64,000 nt of DNA, from the NCBI GenBank assembly GCA_964036155.1, contig OZ038423.1, positions 4,789,249-4,853,248 on the forward strand, read 5' to 3'. Source of the DNA: Diploscapter coronatus. Taxonomy: Eukaryota; Nematoda; Chromadorea; Rhabditida; Rhabditidae. The notes under the pieces are model-generated. The model was not told the origin of the DNA and ran no database searches. It was given only the letters and a program-made list of their open reading frames with translations. Made by a program: the position numbers and the translations under genes. How positions within the stretch are numbered: the first letter of the stretch is position 1; each line of letters starts with the position of its first letter. Of this stretch, positions 11,223 through 23,800 are shown one piece after another.

Positions 11223-14200
11223 ATGATTGTCATTGCCATTATTCTCTTCGTTTTCTTCCTCACCAACGGTAAGCTCGTGGCGGCCAAAGTTTGAAGCAAA
11301 CATTATGAATGCAGAATTGCACGTTGATAAACGGGGTAATAGATATTTCTGAAACTTGACAATGGTAAAAATTTGCTCAAAGCGCTAGCAAAATCGGCTC
11401 ACGGTATGTGTTTCTAGCAGGACGCACCGCAATGATGGTTGTTTCAAACTTTTGCAGCTACTCTATGGTATCGGTTGAGAAAATAAGATGATGGAAACTT
11501 TTAGCCAATTCCATTCTAATCGAGAAGAATCGCCAGAATGAGATCTTCTCCATTGACATCGACCAATTCGATCCCATCACTACGAAAAATACAACCAGCA
11601 AGAGTGCACTCCAGGCCTATGGAAGCGCCATCATCGAGAAGATTCGTCGGGGATATTTGGTTTTGTGTAAGTCATTCCTTGAGAGTTCACTTTTTCAATA
11701 GAATAATTTCAGTTGGTGAACGAATCGGTGAGCAGGCCGTCCTCTGCAACTGCACTGAGAAATGTGACAAAAGGCTGGTTAAATTACTGGGGACGGCCTT
11801 CGAGGTCAGAAAATAGCCTTTGAAGAATTGATTTCGCCTCTTTAGAACATCACTGTGAGCCAGACGGGTTATTGCTGGATGCAGAGGACCTACCACCCCG
11901 AATTCGAGACATTCGAGCCCATTCTCAAATTCGGGTAAGTCAAACTATTCGAAAGATGAAGCATCTGAAGAGTTTTAGGTCTCTAGATACCTCACCCTGG
12001 AAGGATTCTTTCGCTTGCAGGTCATTTTCGGGTACAAGGTCGATCTGCTGCGACACTCACTTCTGCACTTCACTTTATGAGATTCCTGTAAGCATCAAAT
12101 ATAGTCTGAAGGAGAATGTGCAAATTTTAGCCAGATTGGAGTATCATCTTCACGGGTGTCTACAGGCACGTCTTCAAGAATTTCATTTTTTTCCTATTCC
12201 CATTCACGGCTGTTTTGCTAATTACGCTTGTAAGGTTTATAAAAACACTCTGAAATTCAGCGAAGATTTTAGTTAACTTTGTGGTTTCGTTTCCGAAAAC
12301 AAAAAGGAAACAATAAACGGGTTGTCAACCACAAAATATCCCCCGTTTGGCTCCACTCCCGGTTGCAGCGATGGCTTCCCGGCAGGTCATTTAAAGAAGA
12401 GAGGCAAAAGTTCTCCGAAGAAGAACACTTCGACCTGAAGCAATTTCTTGATCGTACGGAAGATCTGTACGGGTATTTGTGATAGAAAAAATAAAATTTT
12501 AAAATATCGAACAGATTGAAGTAACATGATTGATATATGTTTGTTTGGCTTTCTATCTATCCTTTCGCTTTCTATAAGCTCAAAGCTAGCTTTCATTTCC
12601 ACCCAGTTAGCTGAATTTAGATGTAGCTTATCATTGAAGCGTGAAAAACCGTGCTACGAAGCTTTCCAATTGGCGGCTTGAGCTTTTCGCAGCCTATAGG
12701 AACACTGCAAGGCTCCTGCTGATAGCTTCACCTAACAACAATTTCACTAGTATAGCAATGATCCAGCTTGATGCTTTCCTAATTCAGAGTCGACCAGCTA
12801 CTTCAAGACGAGAACAGGGACAAGTTCGAAGAGCTCCCCGATGTTCACAGGGAGCGTGGACTCAAGTTGGCCAGCAGAATTGCTTTCGGCGGACGAACTG
12901 ATCTGACTGCGGAATGGTACGAGAGGGAGCTTGACATTCTGAGAAACCTTCGCAATAAATATGGGGTAGAAAGACTATGATGGGCAAAAAATCAGCACAT
13001 TTTAGGAACTGAATATCGATAGATGGGAGTACACTGATGGAAATTCCTGCGCCGCTTCTTTCAATTCATCAACAAACCTGGAAAGGATCGAATTCGATAC
13101 AATGCTTGAAGGGTAAGTGGAAGAGCGAATGAATCAGTTGATGGGCATACTCGCTCAGAATATCACGCCGAGCCAAAAAATCGAAGACGTTCAAATATCT
13201 GATGGCTCTCAGAGAGGCACATGGCGACCGTCTTGACATTTCCTTCTATCAAAGCTTGGCGGGGAATCTAGTAGGCTTCGGGTATTTTAAGTAAGAGCCA
13301 ACTTTTCGCAGAACTTCGACATGACTCATATGCTTCGAAATTCCGATGGCGGAAGCATAGTGACTATCAAACCAGAGGATCTCAGCAGCTACTCAGGATC
13401 GTCAATAAGTCAAGCGACAGGAGTTGCCGACGAAATCATCAACTTGCTGTCAGATGATACGAAAATGTGTATGTTTAAAATTTTCATCTATGAAGCACCA
13501 AAGTTGCATTTAGTATGCGATGAAGCTCGCAAGGCTGAAGGAAATGGCGTTCAGAAGGGCCACGAAACTGATATCATCGGGTGTGGGCGATATGGGACTG
13601 TAGGTCAGAATCCATTGAGCCAGGCGATAGTGAAATATAGGTCTTCAAAGCGTTCTACAAGGGCGAGATCTACGCTGTCAAAGCCCTTACTTCGGAACAA
13701 TTGAACGCATACTTTTGCGAAGTCGGCATCTACGCCTTGGCGCTAAGACATCCATCCATTCTGAGTTACCTGAGAAGCGATATCAAACGTATGCAGTCCT
13801 ATAGAGTTTGCAAAAGTGATGTCATATTTCAGCAACAACATATGGCATGGGGATGGAATACTGGATCGTGACCGAGTTTCACCCAAATCTAGATCTACAC
13901 AACTTTACCACCCTGAATGTAAGAACCTGCTTGATCGCTGGAAAATTCTCGTATTTCAGACCATCAACATCACTACATTGCTCAGATTCGTCTCTTCGAT
14001 TGCTTCTGGCCTTGAATACCTTCACTCAGAAATCAAGTCAACGCAGTGCAAGTTTAGCACGAAAAACCCAATCAATTGTCACGCATTTTAGGCAAAAAGC
14101 CCTTCATTGCACACCGAGATCTGAAGGCCTCAAATGTGATGGTCAAGTCAGACTTGACTTGCTGCATCGGAGATTTCGGCCTGGCTGCGTATTATCAGAG

Positions 14201-15081
14201 CTGGAATGATGCCTTCATCAGTCTCATGTCAAATAAGAAAGGAACACTGGTACGACGCACTAGTTACATAAAGGGTAGTTCCGTGATGCATTTTAGCAGT
14301 ACCTTGCTCCGGAGCTTCTAACAAATAGCGTTCCTGAAGATAACATCAAGCCTCTGCTTCAAGCTGACATTTATGCATTTGGTCTGCTCATTTGGGAACT
14401 CCTTGCTCGTACCAAATCAACGGAATTTCGTAAATCAAAATAAATGATAATGTTCATGATGTCATTTCAGCCGAGCCTCGTCCAAAGACTGAAGCGATTG
14501 CCTTCATCGAAGAGGCTGGAGGAAAGATCGACATTGAAGCAATCACTGACATTGTAGTAACGAAGAATATTCGACCTAAAATCGAATCGGCTTGGCTTAA
14601 GGATTCCGTACGTGACTTTTGTCCTCTAAATTTATTTCAAATTTCAGTTCGCCGCAACACTGGTTCGCCTGATGAAGTTGTGCTGGGATGAATGTCCCAT
14701 TTATCGTCCTAATGCGCTCATCCTCAAATACGATATAATGAGTATCGAGAAAGGATGCCAAGTAGAATGACTTTTTTGAGTGATGATTTTTATGAATTTG
14801 ATTCATAGGATTTCCTGAACAGAGTCAAGCATTTCAAGCAGCGTGTCTTTGCAAGCCGGAAGAAGCTCAATGCCAAGCAAGCTGCCCAGTCCAAATCAAT
14901 GTCCGCACTTTCTCAATTGTCGAGTCGGGAAAGTTCGGAGGTAAATTTTACATATTAGCAAAAATCAAGTTTTCCACAGAATTACATCTACTCCATGATT
15001 GCTTCTCGATGCCCAGAATTGATGCAGTCGGGCTCGACTCTGCAGCTCGAAGCCGACTACACGAATCATTGCGAGAGTTAG
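11223..15081 (+). CDS. daf-4-like: type II TGF-beta/activin/BMP receptor Ser/Thr kinase (DAF-4-like)
   Basis: About 20 short exons give roughly 830 residues. [15 protein letters not shown] is the signal peptide. The ectodomain has LCNCTEKC and ends with CCDTHFC, the usual closing motif of these receptors. [16 protein letters not shown] is the membrane helix. About 255 residues follow before the kinase, which is much longer than usual. The kinase has the glycine loop [12 protein letters not shown], lysine in [20 protein letters not shown] and LAPELL. DFG rather than DLG, and no TTSGSGSG box, mark it as type II rather than type I. The segment [20 protein letters not shown] is subdomain XI. A Ser/Gln-rich tail ends at TAG 15079-15081. 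It should phosphorylate type I receptors on ligand binding. Several junctions rest on phase alone. Confidence 0.85.
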
Positions 15082-15491
15082 CACAAGTAGGCGACTTTAT
15101 TACGCAAATATCAAGCATCCTCAAGCATATTCACAAATATTGAATTCGTTGTTGTAAATTTAACATTTTAAATTCTAATTTATTTCTCAATTCTGCATAA
15201 TCGTATCTTGTTGATCTATTTGTAGAGGATGCCAGAAGTTTCTGTAAAAAAAAAGTTTGGTCATTGCTTTAATTATCTGCCTGTATTCGAGCTCTTGTTC
15301 ATGTCTTTCATTTTATTCAAAAGATCACTTTTTGCCATTCACTGTGTTACTTACGCCATTTTTTTCAGGAAAAATTTCATATCGATCTCATTCGTCATTC
15401 ACTAATATGTGTACAAAATTTATCATATTATTTTGAGACTGTTGTTTCCATTAATTTATTAGTCGAGATTTGCAAATAATAAAATATTCAT
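15082..15491. other. convergent intergenic region
   Basis: This lies between the stop of the plus-strand receptor kinase and the stop of the minus-strand coiled-coil gene. AATAAA-like signals occur at about 15478 on plus. No other feature is seen. Confidence 0.4.
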
Positions 15492-18000
15492 TCATGGGGC
15501 AATAGTGAATGCTTCTGCTTTTCTTTGGGCGACAGATTTTCGAGGATTGGAGTTAGGTCTCGAGTTTGGCCTTGAGCTCGATGTCGCAGAATCATATTGG
15601 TCGGTTTGAGAATTGTGATAATCGGCCGTACGATCACTTGGAGTCGATCTGAAATCTTTTGGGTAAGTTCATCCAGATAATGAGTTAAATTAATTTGAAA
15701 TTTGGAGAGTTGGAGACCGAATCTGAGTCGACCGTCAAGAATTTTTGAAACAGGAAAAGAACCTTGAGCTGGCCATCCCTAGTTTTAGGAGTCGGAAAAT
15801 CGTCTCACCTCTTATTCAGATTCATGAGAAGGTTCAATAAATTTGCAATAAAACATTTATTCATTCTGAATCTCACCTCGAATTTGGTCTTTCGACGCTG
15901 TTTCTCCTTGCATCATGTTCGCCATTCGGCTTGTTCCTCAGAGTCGGAATGACAGCACTCTGTCTCTGCTGCTGCTCTTGCTTCTGCTGGTCCGCTTGTT
16001 CCATCCTCTGCTGCCAGGTCGGTTTCTTCTCCCACCACTCCAGTTGCGGTGGCTGATCGGATGAGTCTGGCCTCCGATCGTCGTATTCTGTAAAATTGGT
16101 GATGTTCAAGTCCTTTTCTAGTAAAATGTGACTCCAACGGTTCTGAAAAAGAACTTGATCCTGCAAACATGATGCGTGGTTGGGTGATTGTGTTCTAAAT
16201 AAGAAGTAGGATGGGATAATGAACAAGATTCTATCGAAAGTTTAATTTTGTTGCTTTTTCTCTGTTGCATCACTGTTAATTTAGAATCCATTGGAAAAGG
16301 CGAGGATATGTTTGCCCACCTCGATGGACGCTGCTTCTTCTTCGGGATGCAGCATTGTGGTTTCTCATTTGTGGTGGAGAAGCAGCTCGCTGCTTGGCTC
16401 TTCTACAGAACTTGAATAATTTTCAAGTTTTATTATTTCCAACCTTTGTTCTTCTTTCTGCTCCTCATAAATTCTCCGACTTCTCTCTTCAGCAATCCTT
16501 GCTCTTTCTCGGATCTTGCGCTGCTCCTCTTCTTCTTCAGCTTTGATCCGCGCTTGATATTCGTGAAATCTAAAACATGTTCATGTCTTTATTTTCGGCA
16601 ATCGAATGTTCGTACTTTCGAATTTCCCGCTCTTCTAGTTCGCGTTCCTTCTGCTTCTCTAACTCTTTTCGCCGTCGATTTTCCTCCATTTGTTGTTGCA
16701 ACTCAAGCCGATGTGCTTCGGTTGGTGATATTCCACTGCAAGTTCTATCGTTGCTGCAAAATTCGAGTAAATTTACGTTTTCGTTAAGTTTGGAGTGCTG
16801 AACGCGAGGCTTCCATTCATGTTGTTATTTCTTATTGCGGAACGCATATTCTTTATGTTCTGTAATGCAGCCGCTTGCTGGGTTTCGCTATCGGAGTGAT
16901 TTGGATGAGTGTCTCTCCTCATTCCATGAGCGGCCTAAAAGTCATATTTAGAAAAAAGAAAAATGCTTCCAATTACCGGTGGGTCAAAGTAATTCCCAAC
17001 TGGCTGATTATATTGCTGAGCATCGTTGTGAGAATTATAGTAATTGGTATTTTGTCGATTATTCGAGTAGCCATTAGAGTTGGGATAATTGCTTTGCTCC
17101 TGTCTCTGTTGGGCATAATTGTTTTGGTTGGAGCCATTAGAATAGCTAGACTTGCGGGCATTCTGGCTCTGATTTTGCTAAACCATAAATAATTTCACGA
17201 AATCATCGTCGAAACAATTCTACCTCTCTATCATGGAGATTGGCAATAATTGGTATGGATGGAGAAAATGAAGGTCGGATATCAGGACTTGACGCCTGAA
17301 AGTTTGAAGGAATGGGTGATGTCATCGTCTGCCAGTCGTATGGAGGACATGAGGGTGAAGGATAAAATGGTGCGTTTTGCAGAAGGCAAGGTGGTGCTCG
17401 ATATGAATGTTGTGCTAGATCCAGGTATTGTGAAAACCGTGCCTAAATAAGGATTTGGTGATACCCTTGTCCCAATATAAAAACAAAAATGTACACAGCA
17501 CGCACTTGCATTAACACTTCGATTGAGATCGAATATTTCTTTTCGTTAATTTATAATGCTGCTAAAGGAATGACTGCAACCTACGTGATGAGACAGTTGC
17601 TGGTTGATCAAAGAATTCGTCTGAGAGTCGACTGGAACATACATCAACTTTCCACCGATTTCAACCAGTCGCAGTCCAACCACAGCACCCAGAGAATTGA
17701 CAGATTTTGTTTGAGCGTAGTAATCTCCATTTTCTGGATAATATGTCTGGGAAGATATTCCTTTGAGTTTATAAAGGCATATTTGAAGTTTACTTGCTTC
17801 TGCCCATTTTTCATTTGAGTTTGTTGAGTAGGTCTGTTGTTTTCGGTGACGCTTGGCAGTGACAATCTCGGGGCAGGATTGTAGTAGAGCGATCTTTGCA
17901 GATCTCTCTGAAAGTTCAAGGAAAATCCTTAGTAAAAAGTCTGTCTTTCCTTTACCTGATCCGACTGCATAGAAGCATTGAAATGATATGTTCTGACCAT
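15492..18000 (-). CDS. Asn/Gln-rich coiled-coil protein, CSPP1/CCDC66-like
   Basis: Minus-strand exons read in phase from ATG at 18000 (MVRTYHFNASMQSDQ; an in-frame ATG at 17970 is an alternative) to TGA at 15492-15494, about 550 residues. The first half is disordered, rich in Y, N, Q, S and P, with one compact patch (VVGLRLVEIGGKLMYVPVD). A long charged helix follows: HRLELQQQMEENRRRKELEK, then EEREIRKFHEYQARIKAEEE and RKIRERARIAEERSRRIYEE. This arrangement resembles the helical core of the centrosome/cilium proteins CSPP1 and CCDC66, but the match is from memory of pattern only. A WWEKKPTWQQRMEQ segment and a Ser/Arg/Pro tail follow. A six-base exon (about 16160) is needed to keep phase and is uncertain. 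An orphan acceptor at 18044 suggests trans-splicing. Confidence 0.65.
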
Positions 18001-18128
18001 CTCGACTGAAGAGGGCCTTCAATGAAAGAACTGAACCGATATTCTGAAATAATATCGGGTTGGTCCACAAGTTCGTAGCACATCTAATAGTTGTCTTTAT
18101 ATCTGACGAATCCAATAAGGTTTCTATA

Positions 18129-18395
18129 TTAATACCGCTAACGTATGGGCTTTTACATCGTATGTCTCAAATCCGTGGCTTCACCAAGTACGTGTAAAAC
18201 GACATGGTTTTACATAATGTCCCTCCTTAGGTAGAAAATCGATTTTAAAAAATCGTCTATATTGAATTTTGGGATAATTTTACGTGCAAAATACGAATTG
18301 GTGCAATCTATTTCCAAATTCTTATATTATCGTAGAGTGGAGTGTCGGAGTCCTGAGACATACCATGGAAAAAGTCCATACGTTAGCGGTGTTAA
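18129..18395. mobile_element. TTAA-flanked MITE-like element
   Basis: A 259-base segment (18133-18391) has matching inverted ends: TACCGCTAACGTATGG at the left and the reverse complement CACCGCTAACGTATGG at the right, extending through a shared GTATGTCTCA block to about 35 bases. TTAA lies on both sides (18129-18132 and 18392-18395), as with piggyBac-type insertion. It has no coding capacity. A second inverted pair, GTAAAACGACATGGTTTTAC, lies inside. Confidence 0.75.
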
Positions 18396-20762
18396 TACAG
18401 AAAACTCGATTTAAATTCGTTAGATACGAAGAAAGTTATTCGGACGTGCTGCGAACTTGTGGACCAGCCCAATAGTACTACGTTGTTCTGAAGAAAAACG
18501 CAGTGGATATTATGCAGAAAAACGCGAAACAGAAAATAATAGCGAGTCTTATGTTGCGAGCCAACGACTATTCGCGAAAGGGACAGGGAAGCTGTGATGG
18601 ACACGTGAAATATGCACGAAGCAGGACGGGAAGTGCTCATTTTTCGAGAGTGGTTTCTATTATGGAACGCTGATGCTATATTTAGAAGAATATAATAATA
18701 CTATAAATGGAAGACAGTATAAGTGAAATCAAAGCTCTTTAGGTTTTCGAAATAATTTCTTCGCGATTACATAAAATCATGATCTGCTGTTGGACAATTT
18801 CGCAAAACAATACGAGATCTTCAGCAAAAGAAATAGCTTCACATCGTTTTATCGAGGTTCAGAAAAAATATGCAAACTAAATGAAGAATAAAATAATGAC
18901 AAACCGCGATTAATAAAAAAAAAGTGCGTCGACTAATGGCAATACCTCGGGTTTTATTAGGAAATCTCCTTGTGAATTGTGTGGTGCAATTCCTCCTAAT
19001 CGTTGCCTTGACAACTGGCTTGTAGCAAAGAATGAAAGAATGCCCAGAAGGAAGGCAAGGAGTATGAAGGATTTGCAGCGACTGGTCAGGACATGGCCGA
19101 CTGGCACAGAGATGTCATGTCAGATGTCAGCTTTTGAGGTATTCGAAAGAATAGACAATGAAAGAATGAATAATTGAGCTTTTCTACCAGTTCGTGGCTG
19201 TCAACAAGCCACAAAAATAAACTGCCTTGGATCTTCAGAGGTCTCGAGCTGATGTGAAACAAAATTGAATTCCAGAAAATTGGAGTCGAATTTATTCTTC
19301 AATACTTCCGCATCGTAGTTGGGCCGAAGTCGACAGACTCGGGATCAGAGTCCGAGTTCCTTCTCGCCCTTGATCATGAGGTCAAAATGCAATTCAGCAA
19401 AATTATAATTAAAAAGAACTATAATTTCAGAATCATTCATGCTCTGATAGACTTACATAATTAAATTTAGTTACAAGATATGGCGGTGTTCTAGTGCGGA
19501 AGATAAATGATGCATGATTAAAAATTTTAATCAATCCATGAAACATGCATAACTTCTCAGTGGTTATCATTCATTACTCATCTAATCTTGATAAATCACT
19601 ATCATTGATCAATTGACAAGAACTTATGAGTCAATCTTTGCAAAGAGGATGGGCTCTCATAGCTGCACGAAAATATTGTCTTGAAGGAGGAGGAAGAGGA
19701 GAAGTGAAAAGAACAAAGCCAAAGTGACAGTCCTCCGAATGTTTGACTGTTTGTCAGATGTGTGATGGATTTGATCTTTCTCCAATTTTTTCATCTCTTC
19801 TCCTTTATTTTAGTAAAGTCAAGAGGGCAAACTCTTTCTTCCTTCTTCCCTCTTCTCTTCTGTATCTCTGTTTCGTGGATCACGCAATGTCATTTCATCA
19901 TCGGTCGATATTTTATCACTCTGTTCGCATTATTATTCGTAATACTTTAGAGTATTTTATTTCTCATCACTGGAAAGAAAATGCCTAGAAAGGTGTCAAA
20001 GTGAGAAAAGTTTTGCTGAAATAGAATATCATTCTGTTCATTCTTCTTTTCTTTGGCGATTTCATGTTGAAATATGCTACTCATACAGGAATTCCTACAT
20101 TCCACATACTTTCCACTCATTACTCTGTCCTATTTTCGTGTAGGAATAATTGCGGTTTTCACTCAATCACATGTTTTTTGTGATAACAATCTCGTTTCAA
20201 ATGATGCAATGCGCGACGCGATCGATTTCCTGCACTAATTGTGCAAAATAACACGATCATTTAGTGTTTATTTTAATTGCTATTTGAATTGAATAGGTGT
20301 TTAGTTCTTTTGTGCGCGTGTGTGTCTATGATTTCCTCTATTTTGACAATGAGTGACTCACATTTTGACTGTCTCAGTTCAGCGCGTTTTCCCCGATCCT
20401 CACTCCCCTCCCTCTCATTTCCATACAGTCTTTGCAGATTGTTGCATTTCTACAACAGGTTCAAGTTGTCCTCCCTCTTCTTTTCTCCGGCAGATTTGCC
20501 TCGTTTCTCCCTCCGAAACTCCTCAAATTCGTCGTCTGACAGACGTCATAATCGTGCATTAATCGTAGAATAACCGTAAATCGATTGATCGTTTCTTTCA
20601 CTCTTAGTCATTTGGATTCTTTGCGACTTTTCAATTAAAATTTTTCATCATAGATGTAAGATTCCGAGAAAAACTATTCAATCATCAGTGTTCTCTCTCG
20701 TATCATGAAATTTGTACAATTCTAACTACTAGCGATAATTTCAATAATCCACTCCATTTCAG
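18396..20762. other. intergenic region with uncertain exon-like segments
   Basis: The 18910-19170 stretch is open on both strands. On minus it encodes a signal-peptide-like run (FILLAFLLGILSFFATSQ) followed by a GTATTG donor, but no in-frame ATG. On minus, 19371-19308 reads RARRNSDSDPESVDFGPTTM.. to a stop with AATAAA directly after it, so it could be a 3' end. No complete gene could be built from these pieces. The rest (19450-20700) is AT-rich with pyrimidine runs. Confidence 0.35.
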
Positions 20763-20829
20763 ATATCGAAAACTTGGGAGTTCAATTTGGATATTTTGTG
20801 CTTCTGAGCTACGGCTCCAATTTCGAGCC

Positions 20830-23800
20830 ATGGTCTGGCAACACATCAAGAAGATATTGCTGGCGATATGGAATTGGTGAGTTTTGAATTGCATTTTTTC
20901 TATGCTATTCTTTTTTTGCGAACCTTGCTCAAAATAACCGGAAGGGGAAAGGTCGTGCCATTGATAAAGGATAGATCGCCATAAGATAAGGAGAATATCA
21001 TAAATCATGAAACACTTCAGCATATCTTGTCACAATTGATATCTATTGATTTATTGTCTTGATTGGAAAATAATCTATTTTCAACATTCTCACCAAAATT
21101 TGCACACAATTGACTACTTTTAGTTTTGGTTTGGAAATCGGGTTTGTAGTGCATATTTCTGTGTGGAATGCGCACATTTTTATGATTGCAAAATTGCATG
21201 TAAAATTGTGAGACTGTAAGAAAGAGAAAGTATTCCTTAACATTGCCCGAGACAAATCGATTGCTATTGGGAGGAAACGTGAGAAAAGATGGAAAGGAAA
21301 AGAGAGATCAGACAGATAAGAGAACGAGAGATAATGGAGAATGGATAGAGGAGCAGAAAGAAAGAGATCGCGCACATAGAAGAACTGTCAACAAGGAGAA
21401 AATAGACTGAGAGAACATTGTCTGGTGGCAAGAGAAATAGTGAGACAGACTGTAGATAAGCGATGGAGAGGGCAAAGAAAGATACAATGAAATAGTAATG
21501 CAAAATGAAGAGAGAGCAGAGAGTGCAGAGATCGAGAAGATGTTTCAGATGTCTACCACACTTTTTCAGCAATATTGAGCATATTATTTCTTCTTACTGA
21601 TTTGTATGATATTTTAGTGTTTTAGCAAAGCTATCTTATTGTATCTTTACTCAAATTGGTCTAGTTTAAACGAAAAATTGCACTTTTCTTATCAAAATTT
21701 GCAATTTACATAATTATCATTTAATAAATCTTCGTGAAAAAATCTCTCACAACATTATTCACTCATCGAGTTCGTATTGAAAAATTAATTAGAATTGTTT
21801 CAATTTTACCTCTACACTAATGAAGTTCTTTGCCGAACACTAGTGTCGAATGACGAGGAAACAAAATGGTCTTAGCATTGATAGCTTTCTCCCGAAATAG
21901 TACTACTTTCGATCACACTATTACGTAACAACTTTTTGTGTCTTGTATGAATTTATTGCTTTATACTTAGCTGTTGGTTACAGAATGATTCATTCATTCA
22001 TGAATATCGATTCTTTCTATATTGCCGATCAATTCCGATGCCTTTCAGAGACCCTTCTTTCAGTATCAATATCCACTATTCGCACCAGATTCCCTCCTTA
22101 TCTTTTTTTCTTAAACTTGCTGAATCTGCGTTGTAGTGTCAACGAGTTTGACGAATTCTTGTACGTTTTCAGTTGTAAAGAGATAAATTTGAAATAAGTG
22201 AAAAACCATTGGTCTGTGCGAGTACAGCAGTGTCAAACGATCAAGCGATTCAACAATATTCTATTTCGAGCTGATCTTCTCTTGATATAGCTTATTTTGA
22301 GAACGATATTTTGATTCTGATGCTAGATTTTTCTTTGGAATATCATTATTCCAAACGAATTGCAAATGTTAAGATGACATTTTTAGGATTCAAGGTGTGT
22401 TTATGATGGTATTCTGCTGTGCGCAGGGTACCAAAGATGAACAGACCAAGAGGATCGAGAAAGAGTTGAAGAAGGAAAAGGAAGTACTGAGGCGGCAGGT
22501 ACACCTATTCACCTCTTTTCTAGCACAAATGACTGTTTTAGATGAGAATCCTGCTTCTCGGATCAGGAGAATCTGGAAAATCGACTTTTATCAAGCAAAT
22601 GGTGATTATTCATGGCGCTGGTGAATTCACTGCCGACGAAGTTCGAGGTTATAGGCAGCAGATTTACCAAGTGAGAACCTTTACATTCCATTGTCATTAA
22701 ATTTCTCCTCTGGTGATAAAACTCGATGAGAAGACGCAATTTAGAATGTTATTTCGGCAATGCGAGTTTTACTTGATGCTCGGCAAAAGTTGAATATTTC
22801 TTGGGAAATACCAGAACGAGCGGAAGATATGGACAAAATCATGAAGTGAGTTGAAGTCATTTTCTTTCGCTGATTTCATATTCAGATTCACGGTAGCTGA
22901 CTTATTGCGAGGCATTGACTTTGCGACCTTTGTTGAAGTTGCTCCTACCATTCGAGAATTCTGGAGTGATGCATCAATAAAGAAAACCTATGAAAGGAGA
23001 AATCTGTTTCAAATTGTAAGGAGGAATGTTATATTCGAGAAAAATGAAAGCTATCTCAGAGCGATTCCTGTCAATACTTCTTCGACCACATAAATCGAGT
23101 TGCGATGCCGGATTTTCAACCCACAAACAAAGATATTCTTCTGTGTCGTAAAGCGACTCGCGGCATTTCTGAGCACATTTTCGAAATTAACAAAGTTCCG
23201 TTTCGATTCATTGATGTCGGAGGTCAGCGATCTCAGCGGCAAAAGTAAGAGAGTATTCTAAAAGGCTTTATTGAATTTTTTTTAGATGGTTTCAATGCTT
23301 TACTGATATCACTAGCATTTTATTCATGGTAGCAAGTAATGAATATGACCAGGTATGAAATGCAAACTCGGATAATTTAGCAGTTAACGACTGAAAATGC
23401 TGTAATGTCTTACGAAATAGCGTGGAAAGATATCTTATTTGTCTTTTTAATTACACTGCTCTAGGTTTCATACGCTGAAATGACTGAGCATTTTTTCTTT
23501 CCCCTAGGAATAAATGTGTTGAAAATGTTCATCTTCAATTTTAGGTAATCTTGGAAGACCGAAGGACGAACCGAGTTGTGGAGTCTCGTTCAGTTTTCGA
23601 GGCGATCGTCAACAACAGAGCTTTTGTCAATGTTTCTATTATTCTCTTCATGAATAAGAGCGATTTGCTGAAGGAAAAAGTACCAAAATCCGATGTTCGA
23701 CAATATTTTGCTGATTTTACGGGTGACCATTTGTCGGTAAGTATACCATTTAAAAATATTAAATAAAGCTATCAGCGTGAAATAATTTTTAATGACATGA

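Noticed and set aside
11687..12602. Several minus-strand open frames inside the receptor kinase gene
   Set aside because: They are opposite-strand shadows of exons whose plus-strand translation carries receptor motifs.
16973..17192. Ile/Val-rich hydrophobic frames on both strands resembling membrane proteins
   Set aside because: They are shadows of the Asn/Gln-rich exons of the minus-strand coiled-coil gene, whose frame is supported by splice phases.
21264..21572. Long minus-strand open frame rich in Leu and Phe
   Set aside because: It is produced by the polypurine tract on the plus strand; composition explains the lack of stops.
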